64,000 bases of DNA, from the NCBI GenBank assembly GCA_028564705.1, contig JAPXFQ010002848.1, forward strand, positions 124,001 through 188,000. Reading direction: 5' to 3'. Position numbers and translations under genes: made by a program. The DNA is from Apricaphanius iberus (lineage: Eukaryota > Chordata > Actinopteri > Cyprinodontiformes > Aphaniidae). Shown piece after piece: positions 24,545 through 37,689 of this stretch; position 1 is the first letter of the stretch; each line of letters starts with the position of its first letter. The notes under the pieces were generated by a model. It did no database searches and was not told where the DNA came from. It saw only the letters and a program-made list of their open reading frames with translations.

Positions 24545-24815
24545 TAGATCTGCTACGATACAAGGCCGTTTTCGGGGCCATTTCAGGAACCAATAGAGTA
24601 GCATTCTGGTAGTATGTACTTGGAAATGGCCCTGTAGAATCGCTGGGTGGGAGCTGAGGTTAAGTCACCCTGACTGGTTGTAATTCAAATCCTTAAAGTG
24701 CCACTTTTGTATTGAGACATGACAGCTGAGAGGAGCGGGCCAACAGATTACCCCATCAGGTAAAAGATCTGGTAAAATTGCCCCGAGGTTCCGATAGTGG
24801 AAACATGCCTAATGT
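24545..24815. mobile_element. MITE, family shared with 59790-60200 (copy 1)
   Basis: The left part has 'gccatttcaggaaccaatag' then 'gtatgtacttggaaatg'. The right part has 'catcaggtaaaagatctggt' and ends 'gttccgatagtggaaacatg'. The copy at 59790-60200 has 'gaaatttcaggaactaacgg', 'gtatgtactgggaaatgc', 'tcagagaaagatctggtcat' and 'gttccgatagtggaaacacg' in the same order. The family ends ('ttccactaccaga' in copy 2 against 'gatagtggaaac') are inverted, as in PIF/Harbinger-type MITEs. Confidence 0.6.
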
Positions 24816-25732
24816 GATAAATTTTCCTTCGAGGACAGTAGAGCTACTTTCACAATGAATCCACACAGAAAAGTCCCTGTCTGAGCTGCCTCTAGTAATT
24901 CAAAAATCAAGTGGGTAAGCTTTCAATAATCATGACAGCAATGAGGAACAAAAGGAGAGGTGAAGTGAAGCAGTGCAGGTTTAAGGTAAACAATATAACA
25001 ACAACTCCTAGATAGTTAAACGAATATGGTGTTTGATGCCTTTTCAGTTTTTTAGATTTTTAAACATAACTGCAACAGAAGGAACTGTAGTTATAGCTGA
25101 AGCTATCTTTCTGCATGCTTCAGTGCAAACAAGAAGTTATATGAGTCAAACATGCCCCCACATCAAAGTGGTTTCTGGGTGGCTTTTTTCAAGAATCCCT
25201 TGGCCAACTGGCCTTATAAACCATATGTGATCGCTACATTGGACTCTGAATCCACAGTTGTTGTTCACATTTTCACAAGTCAACTGATGCTGGGAGGCAG
25301 TGACTACCTCACTTGGAGAGTCAGGCACAAAACAGAGGCGTGTTGACTTCAGTCCCCTGTACTACCTCTTTTCTTTCAAAAAATATGCACAAGCACCAAA
25401 AATATCTTAATACTGGACACAATTAATGAAAGGGGCTACTATGATTAGAATATACACATCACATGGTAGAAATCTCTTCTTTTATCTGAAAAAGTTGGAA
25501 ATAAAACAACAAAGGACCAAAATGACAAAGAGATGAAAGAACCAACACCCAAGCAAGAGGAATTCTTGTCACTTAGTTACATACTTTGATAAGCATTTGA
25601 TCACTTACAGAAAACCGTCTTGCAAACAACATAAATGCAAACAGGATTAAATGACATCCAATTGTGTATATCATAACCTCAAAAATCAGTTAATTTGAGT
25701 GTATGCACTGTAAAAATAAATTAAAAAAATTA

Positions 25733-25744
25733 TATATATATACA

Positions 25745-25799
<55 letters not shown>
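25733..25799. repeat. (AT)n microsatellite
   Basis: Alternating AT for about 65 bp with one 'cag' interruption near 25743. Confidence 0.97.
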
Positions 25800-25804
<5 letters not shown>

Positions 25805-26734
25805 GGGTGCAGGGGAACAGACTTGAAGAGTATTTCCCGACTTTCCACACCACAGTTACAACCTCCATTTCATCCAAACTCTCCTGATGTTCCAATATCT
25901 ATCCAGAAGCCCCCTTTCAGACTGACACATGGTACTGAAAGTGTTCAAAAGTCTTGTCCAGAGACACAAATCCTCTAACCTTTGCATTTTTGATTCACAA
26001 GAGCAGATTGCTTAGGCTCTTTCAGACATATTTCAGGTATCTTTTTTTGTCAATATGTGAAGCTCATTCCAAGACATGTTTTTAGAACATTACTCAAAAC
26101 TCTGGAATACTTTGTATTCTTGAAGTTTTGTGGTATTTCTGAAAACATAAATGCATTTTCTAGTTCCATCTGCTGAAATTTGGCATCTGTATACCCCGGT
26201 TCAAAAATGTATCTCTCTAAAAATTAGTTAAATCATCAGATGTCCTGTAGTCAGACATGTAGTTAGCTAGTCCTGCATTCTACAATGTAACAGATGACTT
26301 GGAGGTACAAAACTGTTGATACTGGCTGCAGCGTGGATTGATTGGAATGGAGAGAAAATAGTGCCTAGTAATAGTGAGTTGTGAATTTTGGCTCGTGTTT
26401 TTTGTGATGCAAATTAATCATGCTTTCCAACTCATACAGGTTTCTGAAGCAAAACGGCACAGTTTCATGGCCCCAGAAACTAGCCAGGACTACTTTCTTG
26501 GAAAGCTTCAAGTGTCAAGAGCTCTGACCAGTAGGTGATCACTGAGTTGGGTTTGCACTATGCTGCTTGTAAGGATAGGATATAACTTCATGTTTAAACA
26601 TGCAAACTATCCCTTTAAGTCAACATGCAGTTTTTTCTATTTAATAAATATTCATGTAAAAGAAGTAACTAAGTTTGAACAGCCTGTTTCAAAAGACATA
26701 ACATGGTGTTATATAGAGGTAATGCTGTTGCTGT

Positions 26735-27225
26735 AGTGTGACCTTTGAATGCGCCTTCACATCTTAATGAAAAAGTTGTCGCAAATTCCTTTTACGCTTT
26801 CAGCGTCAAGCAACGCTCACAAAACGACTAGTTCAACGCATATACACAGAAGATACATTTTTAAGCTGAAGCTTGCAAAGCTTGTAGGCGGGCTTTTCTC
26901 TGCTGGATGTTTTAAACACTCGCGGTACGTTATTGGCTAGGCGTCGACGACGTCTGGCAACGTCAATACAGTGAGACGCTATGATTGGTTGCTGTGCTGT
27001 GTCAAGAGCATTAGGAGTGTCAAAAGTTCAACTAGCTGAACTTCTGCGTTGCTAGCGTTATGCGCTTTGAGCTTGAAACGCAGGAAAAGCTTGAAAAGTT
27101 GATGGAGCCAAAGCTCACAAAGCGCCGCAGAGACCGTGACGCTCCTCTGTGGGCCTCAACCGTAGACTTAACATTTTATTTTTCCGCTGCCGACGCTGAC
27201 AAAGCTTGCGGTCTGAACCACCATT
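26735..27225. mobile_element. CpG-rich MITE-like element
   Basis: A block of about 490 bp is rich in CpG and in 'gcgtc', 'gacgc', 'aagctt' and 'caacgc' motifs, unlike the AT-rich flanks. The left side reads 'ttttacgctttcagcgtc'; the right side carries 'cgacgctgacaaagcttgcg', giving degenerate inverted ends. 'acgctatgattggttgctg' lies near the middle. The pattern resembles fish non-autonomous hAT-like elements, but boundaries and superfamily are uncertain. No open coding frame is credible. Confidence 0.5.
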
Positions 27226-29030
27226 AAAATGTTAATTTCAAGAATTCGTGAAATTTCAATTATACACGGTAAAGTTCATTTACAATATAAAGCTCACTGC
27301 ACGAGTAACCTTAGCAAAGATCCGCAATCCTTCCTCTCTCCAGTTCATCAAAAAAGACCTTAAAAAAAACGATGCATTAGAAAAAAAACTCTCTATTAAA
27401 TCTAAGGTGTACCCAGAGGTCTTTTGTAAATCTGATATCTCCAAACAGTGTCCTAGCCAAGCACAGTAGCTGCATCTCTTTGAGTTTGATTTATAGAAGA
27501 GTCACCTGGCCCTGCAGCTCAAGGATGTGATAGAGTGATAACCGGGCTGGCTAAAGGGTTTTTAGCAAAAACACACTAGGCATTTCTTGCCAACAACACA
27601 CCTTGAGCAGCTTGTACTGATGGATGCAGAGACAGAGAAAAAAAACCAATTGTACTTCAGACGTTGATAGCTTTTTCAGCAGCAGTGACTGCTTGAAAAT
27701 AAGAAAACTGAGAAAAGTTCTGCATTACCATCCATTGTCATCTGTAGTTGTAATTAAAAATAACAGAGTCATTTTTGTTGCCATGTTTACACAACACAAA
27801 TATTGTTTATGTTTTAGAATTGCCGGCACATTTCAGTCTAAATGAATTCCATTCAACTGCATTTTTGGTTCTGCAATGTTGGGCCTGTTCATGAAAGCTC
27901 CCTTTTGAATTGAACTTTGTTTACTACATTGATGATTTATATCTATAACATCTATTTACACACTTGGTGTGCTTGATGGAGTCCAACAGTAACTGGTAAA
28001 GAGTCTCACTCATTACAGGTAAAACAAACCAAGGTTTTGCCTGTTAATAAAAGTAACAAATAATTATTGTTAATTGGCCCAAAAACCTACAATTCACAGA
28101 GCACCATGTCAAATTGGTACATGTTATTCAGTTTACCAGATATTTGAGTAAACTAAAATAATAAGAATTTTTTTTTTTTTATAATATAACTAACTCAACA
28201 AGCTTACAAACAAATCTTTTCATTTAAGCTGAAATAAACTTGAAAGTTTGGTAACAACTCAAATGAGTTTGTTTTGTTACATCCAAATGAGTAAAACAAA
28301 CCACAGCATTCCTTTTAAATAACTAGTAATGGTAGAACAAATTGTTTAATACCTTACTAATTTAGTGTACGTTCCATTGCTGTTCTTAATTTGAAACAAC
28401 TTGCTAGATTTCACAGTGTGCATTTTCTACTTATTATTCTTTCCTCATATCTATCTATCAGAGGTTTCACACTGAAAAATGTTGCGGATGTGTAAGTTTC
28501 AGGTTGACTCACTCGAGGACACTAATATTTACTGAGTGTCGCTTTTGATAGATGTGAATTTTAAAATCAAACACTCAAACCAGACTTTAAAGCCTTTGAG
28601 CTTGGTGTAAAACCTTTCAAAGGCCCAAGCAAAACAATGCTTTACTGCACACTGTTTCTGCTACACTGGTAATTACTCTGATAAACAGGAAACAAATATC
28701 GTTGCACTCAGAAGCAATCAGACAGCTGAAATCTTCCTGTTTCTTGTCTGTTCTCCTCCTGTTGTTTATAGTAGATGTGTGTTCAGACAACTAAAAGCTG
28801 CCACCTGCCATAAAGAGAAGGAACAAACATTAAATATTTACTTTCTTCCTCATATGGTCTTGCGACTTTTGAGCCACATATTTCTTTTTTGTGTCCAAGG
28901 TATTGGTGGGTGGAGTGGGAGTGGGGGGTGAAAGTATAGAGGAAATCTGTGTGTAGAAAGTGTTTCAATAGTTGCTGCAAGAACACCTTCAACTGCCTCA
29001 CAAAGGAAATGCAGCGAGATTTCAAAGACA

Positions 29031-30135
29031 TACAGGTGAAAGTCAAAAAATTAGAATATCGTGCAAGAGTTCTTTGATTTCTTTAATTCAACTTAAAGGT
29101 TAAACTAATATATGATAAAAACTCATTGAATGCAAAGTGAGATATTTGAAGCCTTTATTTCAATTCAGTTCAGTTTATTTATATCGGGCCAATTCACTAC
29201 AGCTGTCCTCTGAGAGCACTTTAAAAAAAAATGTCATCTCAACGTACAAACATTCAAATCTGTTTAAAAAAGTTTTATATTTAAGGAAAACTCAGCAAAC
29301 TGCATCATGTCATTTATGTGAGGAGGTTGGGCCCCTTGGCACTTTTCTATTTGATGTCATTTTGATGAGTATGGTTTACAGGTTATGAAAACCCTGAATT
29401 CAAAATCTCAGAAAATTAGAAAATTACATGAAATCAATAAGACAAGGATTGTAAATCAAGAAAGGTCAGACCTCCGAAAGGTGTAATCATGTTTATGTAC
29501 TGAGTACTCTGGGCCCTTTTTGTACCAATTACTGCCTCATTGCAGCAAGTTTGCTGACCAGTCAAGCATAATAATCCCATGGTCACTGAAGCAGTTTTTG
29601 GTCTTTTAGGCCGTGTGGGACGATGCCAAGTCCTGCTGGAAAATGTGTTCTTCTCGTCAAGCCGTTCCTGAACAACAAATAACATCACAAGCGTCTTACC
29701 TGGTCTAAAGAAAAAAAGAGACTGTCTGTTACCGAGTGGCCAAAAGTCCTCTTTTGTGTTTAGAGCAAATTTTGCATCTTTATCTAGAAGCCAAGGTCCC
29801 AGAGCATCCTGATACCTACTGGGGCAGTAATTGATGCAAAAGGGGCCCAAACCAAGTAGCGAGTACCCACATATGATTATCCCTTTCAGAGGGGTGACAT
29901 TTATCTATTTACAATCCTTGTTTTATTGATTTCATGTGATATTTAAATTTTCTGAGATTTCGAATTTGGAGTTTTCACAAGCTGTAAACCAAAATCTTCG
30001 AAATTATACCAAATAAAGGCTTAAAGCATCCCGCTTTGCATGTAATGAGTCTATATCATTTATTAGTTTCACCATTAAAGTTTAATTACTGAAATCAAAG
30101 ACGTTTTGCATGATATTCTACTTTTTCGTGTCTTA
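29031..30135. mobile_element. Rearranged Tc1-like element with long inverted repeats
   Basis: The left end 'aaaaaattagaatatcgtgc' and right end ('gcatgatattctactttttc' near 30110) are inverted copies, as are 'aaatcaataagacaaggatt' (29432) and 'aatccttgttttattgattt' (29910). The interior carries pieces of a Tc1 transposase. 29570-29640 ('ccaagtcctgctggaaaatg') is in one orientation. From about 29643 to 29830 ('cgtcaagccgttcctgaa', 'cttacctggtctaaaga', 'aaagtcctcttttgtg') the transposase sequence is in the opposite orientation. The catalytic domain is largely missing, so the copy is a dead internal-inversion derivative. A short repeat (29157-29285) interrupts the left arm. Confidence 0.7.
29157..29285. 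repeat. Short interspersed repeat fragment in Tc1 arm
   Basis: 'caattcagttcagtttatttat' style sequence followed by 'tgtcctctgagagcacttt' resembles the very common fish repeat that begins with CAATTCAATTTTATTTATA. Related fragments occur at 47700 and 60310. It breaks the pairing of the surrounding inverted repeat and so inserted later. Confidence 0.5.
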
Positions 30136-32690
30136 TACAGTTCCTGTATAATCGCTTCAGTTTGAACTCTGACTTTTTTCTTTAGCCAGTCAAAGCTTTG
30201 TATTATTAAGTTGAATTTGATTTTATTGGTGTTACTTTTAAATATTAATGCTGCAAAAAACACAATTATGTTAGACATCTAGTTTGTAAAAAAAGCGGAG
30301 AGGCCAACATTATTAAAACAAATATGAATAGGTATAAAATAAATAAATATTTGTAAACAGTGAGTTAGTCAGAAATACCATGTATCTTTTTTGTTCAGTC
30401 CGTGGTTTGTTGCTGATGACATTCTTTGAGAGATGGCTACGAAAAGAAACATGACCGCATAGAGCAACTATAGGATGTTGGTATCTGGCAGTGTGAATAC
30501 CATTGAAATAGTATTCAATCAAGTGGCTGCTCACTGCTAACACATGTTTCAGTATAGGAAAGCAAAACTAGCCTGGGACAAACACATCAACATGAACCAT
30601 TATATTTTTTTCTCATTCTCAATCGATTTTGGAGCTGTATCCATTGTCAGTAGTAGTTTAACTGTTCAGTCAGAATTTTTTTTTTGTCCAAACTGAGCTC
30701 ATTCAGTAGTATTTAATAGATAAGACACTTCAAAACTACCCCACAGAGCTTCACTTAAAAAAAGATGTATTTCTTTAAGATAGACAAAATGATTGTCTTC
30801 ATCCTTTATATCTTGACCTTTATATGTGAAACATGCTCACATAATAATTGTCTTTTGTTATATAAGGTCTCATTAAACTTGTTCTGTACAGTATGTCAAC
30901 CATTAACCAACCCCTTTGTGGGCAGACCAATCATAATGACAACATTTCTAATTGTTTTTCAGCCAGAGCCCTTCTATTTGTCAGTCTTAAGGCACCATGA
31001 TACATTTAACTTCGAAAACAGGCCGATTGTTGGTTTATATGGACCAAGGCAAGCAATATCCCACTTTAACTCAATGTCCTGAGATGGTTCAAATCCATAC
31101 AGTCCACATGCTATTTTTCAAATTGCATGGGAGATCTGAGTCAGTCCACAAAGTGAAAACCGTCATCAAAGAAGCATCACGCTAACATCAGTTGGGGCAA
31201 GAGTAAAAAGGAAAAAAATGTCCTTGCTTTATCCTTCATAAAGGAGAGAATCCCAATCGGTGTTTAAAATGTATCATAAATGGCAGTTAAATCGACTGAT
31301 TCTTATTATTGTGCAATATGTGAAAGCGGAATTAAAAAATTTTGCCCAAAAAAGACTAAGTAACACAAAATATGTTGTGATTATGTTATGGATTATTCTG
31401 TGTTTACTATATTAATGGCAAACTAAATATTTAGGATGATATAAAGAGCTATATCTGTAAGTGACACTTTAGGATTATCTGCAATAAAAATTTGAATCTG
31501 TGCCATACTTTTGGTTCCCCCCGTCCCTTGTGCCACTCACTTTTGACCTAGTGGGGGATTACATCTGTAAAGTCTAAAAGGAACAGCTTGGTGAAATGGG
31601 TAAAAAATATTAGCACACAGATCGGATTGCAAATCTACATGCTTGATAGTACCCCAAACATTTTCTGTCATTGGTTTCGATTGTGTGATCAGTGTTTAGC
31701 TTCTCAATCATGCCCGAGAAGTCTCCTGATCAATTGACATAAACGTGTTTACATTATACTACTGTGATCCTGCAATGTCATCCAAATGAGTGTGGAGAAG
31801 TGCAAGTCAAATGTGGGGGAGGAAAAAAGCACAGTCCTATAATCCATTAATGCATTCAGTTTAATCTGTAATGTGGCTGCTCTAGAAAGAAAATCTAAAT
31901 ACCTTGCCTTGATTATCATAGATGAGTTGTCATTAAAATAATACATAATGTCATGTCTTTATAAAACTTTGTAAATTAGGCTGAAATTTGTAAATTAATG
32001 GAAACTGTTAAACATTTAGATAAGAAAAACTTTAAATTTACCCAAAACTTAGTAAGGTGGTCACTATTTCTAAATATAATGCCATTACAGAATATCCATT
32101 AAAGCACTTAAGAGTATTATCCCATTCTACCCACAGATACCAGACTGAGTTTTCCAAGCTAGCATGAAAACTGGCACGCATGCACTTTCCAGTAAAAAGA
32201 AAGTGCTGGCTGAAATGGAGGTGTGGTTCCTACTTTAGCGCAGAATATTTCTCCTACAAATGCATATATGTGCATAAATAGGGTTTAATCTTCTCTATAA
32301 TGCTTATGACAACTGTCATTAATATGTACTCAGCATGAAAGGGTAGCATTTAGATTGAAAGAGGCATAATAGAAACTGAAAATAGAATCTGCTTCTTAGT
32401 AACAGTTTAAATGTGAGAAGATGACTTGACACTGATGAAGATTATTACTAAAATGTATGATGTACAAAACCTGTAATGCTACTGAGTGCAATTTGCTCAC
32501 TGTGTAGCAAAAAAGAAAAAAAAAAAGCCACAAAGTTCAGCTTGTCAGTTTTGATATTTTCCTCACCTAAATAAAAGAAAAAAAAGGAATTGTTTACTTT
32601 TCTAAAATCATGTAACTTTAAACAACCAACTTTACCTATCTTTCTCAATAAATGTCTAAATAAATGTTTTGGGTTTTTTAAGCTCCCCTT
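30136..32690. other. Intergenic, no identified feature
   Basis: AT-rich sequence with short open frames that show no recognisable domain and no supporting splice signals. I see no repeat family that I can name. Confidence 0.5.
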
Positions 32691-33230
32691 TTTCAGTTTG
32701 GTTCTGTAAAGTCACACAGTAGTAACCAACTATCAGGGTTCCCTCAGGGAACCTCAGCTGTTCTCAAATTTTGCCAAACATGCAAAATGCTAAGTGTAGC
32801 ATAAAATTAAAACTACCCATCTAGAAAGTGGGGACTAGTGTAAAACTAGCACCAGACATCACAATGAAAACATCATCCCTACAGTGAAGAACGGTGGTGT
32901 CAGTATCATGCTGTGCTGAGGCTTTTCTTCAGCATCGACAAAGAAGCTGTTCATTGTTGATTTGTCGATTGTATATTTATGGAGCTGTGCAATGTTCTTA
33001 AACTGCAAGTTTCTCGAATCTGAGCAATTCAACAATTTTGTGTCAACAAAAATAAAATTGCAAAGTCATTGTAGAAAGTAAACAAGATATATATTTTGGT
33101 GGTGGTTGAAAAGGGTACACAAAAACACAGAAATCTACTTGAGCAAAATGTTTAGGGTGGCATTTCCAAAATATTTGCCCACCTTTTGTTGTGCTTCAGT
33201 AATAATCCATTAGTATAAAACAAAACAGAT
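32690..33230. mobile_element. Decayed Tc1-like fragment
   Basis: The segment 'tccctacagtgaagaacggt' then 'ggtgtcagtatcatgctgtg' matches the conserved transposase region read in Tc1 elements as 'PTVKxGGGSxMLW'. Flanking sequence such as 'aatatttgcccaccttttg' is like Tc1-type terminal DNA. Stops and gaps are abundant. Boundaries are approximate. Confidence 0.45.
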
Positions 33231-33404
33231 CTATAAAACAATTACCTACATCCTGCTGTTACTTATAGCAGACCAGCACATTAAAGTGGCCAAGCTGGTC
33301 TCTTAAGAATCCCTAAAAATGCATCATGTTTAAAGCATAGAACTACTTCAACAGTTAAAGGGCAAGTTGTTTTTATTTAAAACCTGGACCAAACATTATG
33401 TTAA

Positions 33405-34140
33405 TTTACCCACTCCCTTCGGGACAAATTTATATCCAGGCGCAATCATCTTATCCGTATAATGGGAGCCAATCAGCCAAAGTAATAAGACATTATCTTC
33501 CCAAAACTTCTTTATTTGGCCATGTTTTGTTATATATAGTTAGCGATACTCCCATTTGAGTTTCGGAATGTATCGGAGGTGCTAAGGTGTTAGCTTCTGG
33601 GGGTTTTACAGGCTTTAAATGGAACCAATTTCAACTTCAATGACGTTGCAGCCTCCCGCCATCGCAGCTGTAGTCAGCATAGGTTGTGGAAAGTGAGCCT
33701 GTGGAAGCTGAACTTAGACCAATTTGTCATTCAGTTAGTGCAATTTGGAAACATGCAAACACAAACCATGTTGATGTCTGCTGTAGCAAGTTCTGTCTAG
33801 CTGACCGCTGTATAGCACAGAGTGAAAGCCCTGCTCATACTACAACTGGGATGGAGCGAGATAGTGCAGTTGTATTTTTGCCTCTAAAACACCCCACAAC
33901 TGAACAAGTAAGCACTTCCGAGATATTCTGAACTTGGAGGGGAGTTGCTTTAATGATTAATAACAAAACATTGGGTAAATGAAAGAGTTTTGGAACAGAT
34001 AACACCTTATAACAGGCAGCAAATCTCCTGCCCCGATTGACTCCCATTATATGGATATGCTGCTCGCACCTGAATATAAACTTCTCCTAAAGCACTCCAC
34101 GTGGCTCCAAACTTGTCTAGGTGAGGAAATTAACGTAATA
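33405..34140. mobile_element. Inverted-repeat element (about 0.7 kb)
   Basis: 'gacaaatttatatccaggcg' near 33423 pairs with 'cgcacctgaatataaacttc' near 34065, and 'ccgtataatgggagccaatc' near 33455 pairs with 'gattgactcccattatatgg' near 34036. The arms are about 80-100 bp. The interior is GC-richer ('ttgcagcctcccgccatcgc') with an 81-codon open frame that matches nothing I know. It is most simply a non-autonomous DNA transposon. Confidence 0.55.
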
Positions 34141-37100
34141 TTTTAATATTAATTTCAATGAAATTTTTATTAATTTGACAATTGCGCTACCTAGCAGTGT
34201 TCTGCATGGGGGTCAGAAAGCTTAACACAAGCATGACACACAGCACTCTTTAGACTCAAAAAATAAGTTCATAAAGAGAAAGTAAAAGAAAAAAAGTGGT
34301 TCATTCAGAGGTTCAAAGTATTTTCAGGTAGATTCCTGACTAAATATTGATTGACATTAAACAAGATATCAATACATTATTGCCTACATGTGTAATAGTG
34401 TATAGGCAGTGTGGTTCCCAAAACAAGTGAGGCTTAACCTTGGTTTAGCTCTAGTGCTTTTACAGGGAAGAGCTACATGTGCAGGAGGGTAGAGTATGGC
34501 ACAGTCAGCACACCATTGCTTACCACCACTACTGCCCCTCCGTCTAGACTTTAGAGCACATCCATATGGAGATGGTTAGAAAGCTCATTAGACTGCCTAC
34601 TTGAAATACAGTTGCAGTGACGCTTGTCCATAAAAATACACAGTAGACCAGTTTCTGCAGTGGTATTAACCAGGTTGAGGCATCAAGACCCCAGGAATGA
34701 CAACAGTTTTGGGCACCAATTGATGTCTGAAATGTTCCAGGAAAAGAGCAAGGACTTTAAATTATTTCTTGGAAGATCTCAGGAACCCTTTGCTTGAGCT
34801 TGGCTAATCCAACAGATGTGAAGAACACTTGAAAAATGTTTAGTAATGTGAATGGGATATGGGACACAAGAAGAAAAAAAGGGTTTGGACTTATTTTTGT
34901 GGACGGCCAAAGACTTTGCCTTGTTTGGGAATACGAGAATTTATGCTCAAACAGTTCTCATTTCTTTAAGTTAATTTGTTCAAACTTAAATGTACCGTTT
35001 TCCAACAAGAATTAACCTAAATTTAGATAACATAGGACTAAACAAGAAGGTCATGTTGCAATAAGTCTGATTAGGTTAACTGAAAAATTGCCATATATAA
35101 ATGTTTATAACTATGGTTTTGAAATTCATTTTCCTATTGTTATCCATAGGATTATGTTATTTAAGCAAATGATAAAGGAAACAGTTGCAATATAAGGTTT
35201 CTCATCTGAAAAACTCCTCTAATAAACAATCATGGTCATTATTAAAACTTTTTCTTTCTCCATTAGCTCTGTTTAATTACAGAAAAAATAAAGCCACACA
35301 AATAACCTTACACATGCCCAAACAACCAGATCTAAAATACTCAACTGTATAAGAAAGGTCAACAACAAGCTTGAGAATCTATTGATGTAATTTAACGTGT
35401 ATAAGAAAAATAACTGTATATTAATGAAACAAAAAGAAGGATATTGAACTGACACCAGATAAACTCAGAATCTGCCAACATAAACTTTAATATTTTAGAT
35501 CTCCATGCTTAAGCTTTAATCCTTCTATTTTTTCAAGTGGACAGTCATTTTCTTAGACACTGACTTTGTAAATATCCAGACCACACACAATTCTATTAGC
35601 AATATGAAGTTCACCTAAGGCAAGGTTAAGGTGATATGTTAGGAACAAATAATATTTTACTCTCAAAGGGTTATTTTTGTGAGAATGGACGTCTTTAATT
35701 AGAGTAAAGTCCCAATGTTAGGAACTGAACCCTGGATGTTTGTATTCAGGACAACACCATCTGTATAATGGCCACTGGCTCTAATGCTATACCACATCCC
35801 AAAACAGATTATCACTTTCTATTACTTTTGCATCAGATAGGGTCATCCCCATGTTTCATTTCACACATATTGTACTTACCACTTCATACAGATCATGTAC
35901 CAACAGGCTCTTCAAAGTAAAAAACAAAATTATAAACCTAAATTACAAAATAATGGTGGTATAAAGATCTACAAAATATCTTTTCCCAACTTTAACTTCT
36001 GAGAGAAGATAGCAGAAATTTAACTTTGGAGTAGTTCTCAGAGCCACACTGCCAACAACCCTCAGATATTCCTGCGAGTGGTCGTTTGCGATTTAGGTAC
36101 TGAAAGGAATGTAAAAAAAAAAGAACGAAACAAGCGCAGTCTTTCAGATTAAATCTTCTTGTAACTAACTAATTAAGAAACTGATTTATGGCAAATAAAA
36201 CTAACCCAAACAGTCTTAAATTGTTTATGCAACAAAAATTATTATATACTTTTAAGTTTTCAGAGTGCAATTACACAATCCTGTTAACCATTATTATAAT
36301 GGAGAAGACATGTTTAGATTTTATATTATAAATAATCCAATTCCAGTCAGAAAAAGCTTTTGGATCAAATCAAGATATTTTTGTAATACTAATTCTTATA
36401 AGGGTATGAGTACATTTGGACTTTTCTATATAGGTTACACGTTGTGACACTGATCTGAACAAAAAAACATTGCTTAGCATTATTATTTTTGAGTTTTTTT
36501 GTATGTTTATTTGTTGTACTCTTATTACAGTCAATTAATAGATTTAGTTTATTTCTATGTTTCTTTTGTTCACAAAGAGTTTGTAAAGCTTTCTATGTTG
36601 GCAGGAATGTGTGTCGAATCAGCTGTGTGCACTGTTTTTCAAAAATTGCACTTTATGACACACAGAGATAGAGCGTTCCTCCCCGGCCTCGGCACAGTGT
36701 TGAAGAACCATGTCAAAACCAAAAAATAACATCTCCATGTACAGCTGCAGTTCTTACAAAATGATAACCAAAGACAAAAAATGACGAGAATGTCTAGAAT
36801 GCAGCTGGTCAACAACATTTCCAAAACGCAGCTCACTTTGTTAAGAACTACCTTATTCGCCTTGCTTAGATCACAAGCAATCAGCATGCTTTGTGGAGTA
36901 CATAAACAATGGCGGCGTGCTGCAGTAACTATGATGGTGGGAAATGAAGCACAATGAGCCAAACCCAATGTGTTTAGTACAACGCTAAAGTCAGTAGGCA
37001 GAAAAACACATGCTGCAGCATAAGACAGCAACGCATAATGCAACATTAAGATGAGCAAACAATAGGCACGTGCTGATTTGGAGTCAACAATGCAAAACAC

Positions 37101-37190
37101 TGCACCTTAATGTGTCTGGGCTGAACAATGTAAAAGCCGATTATGCAAATTGGGGTTATCGAGGGCATTGCAATCTAACAATGGCGCCAA
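34141..37190. other. Intergenic, no identified feature
   Basis: AT-rich, apparently low-repeat DNA. The longest open frame (36639-37100 minus, 153 codons) has an unusual Cys/Leu-rich composition, no recognised domain and no family similarity that I know of, so I do not call it a gene. Confidence 0.45.
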
Positions 37191-37202
37191 GTTGATTGGA
37201 CT

Positions 37203-37252
37203 GTGTTTGTGTGTGTGTGTGTTTGTGTGTGTGTGCATCTGTGTGTCTGCAC
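37203..37252. repeat. (GT)n microsatellite
   Basis: An imperfect GT array of about 50 bp (tttgtgtgtgtgtgtgtttg and following). Confidence 0.9.
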
Positions 37253-37689
37253 AACCCATTCCCTTGGGTTTCTTTTTCCCCCACAGATGCCCTTCCCCAA
37301 AACCTCTATCCTATGGTCTTTTTACTGAGGCCTCATTATGGAGGCTCCTGTCAATCGGAAGGTCAGGGGTCATGGCAGAGGTTCAGATTGATCAATACCC
37401 CCCAGTCTGATCAATCAACTTGGCTTTTCATTTCCACCAATAGGATACCAGCTTGCATCAAAACAATAGAGTGAGAGGAAAAAAGAATGTCAGAAAGAAT
37501 TAGGATAGGGAGAACAAGTCCGCCTCGCTGAACCCATTCCGGCAGCTTCTTTTTTTTTTTTACTTCCCAAACTTTGAAATGACATTGTCGAGGACACTGA
37601 TGACTGGCGTGTGTCATCGTAATGCACCTGTAATGCCCTTGGTTTTTTTGTGTTTGCTCCAGATTACAAACACTTTGGGAAATTTGGCT

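Larger units (their letters stand above)
22901..29030. other. Intergenic DNA upstream of PAPPA
   Basis: I recognise no gene here. It contains the GT array, a MITE at 24545-24815, an AT array at 25733-25799 and a CpG-rich element at 26735-27225. The remainder is AT-rich with short random open frames that lack family similarity. Cis-regulatory elements of PAPPA could lie here but cannot be seen without cross-species alignment. Confidence 0.6.

Noticed and set aside
36639..37100. 153-codon minus-strand open frame
   Set aside because: No domain, unusual Cys/Leu-rich composition, no recognised family and no supporting splice or promoter signals; length is possible by chance in this much DNA.
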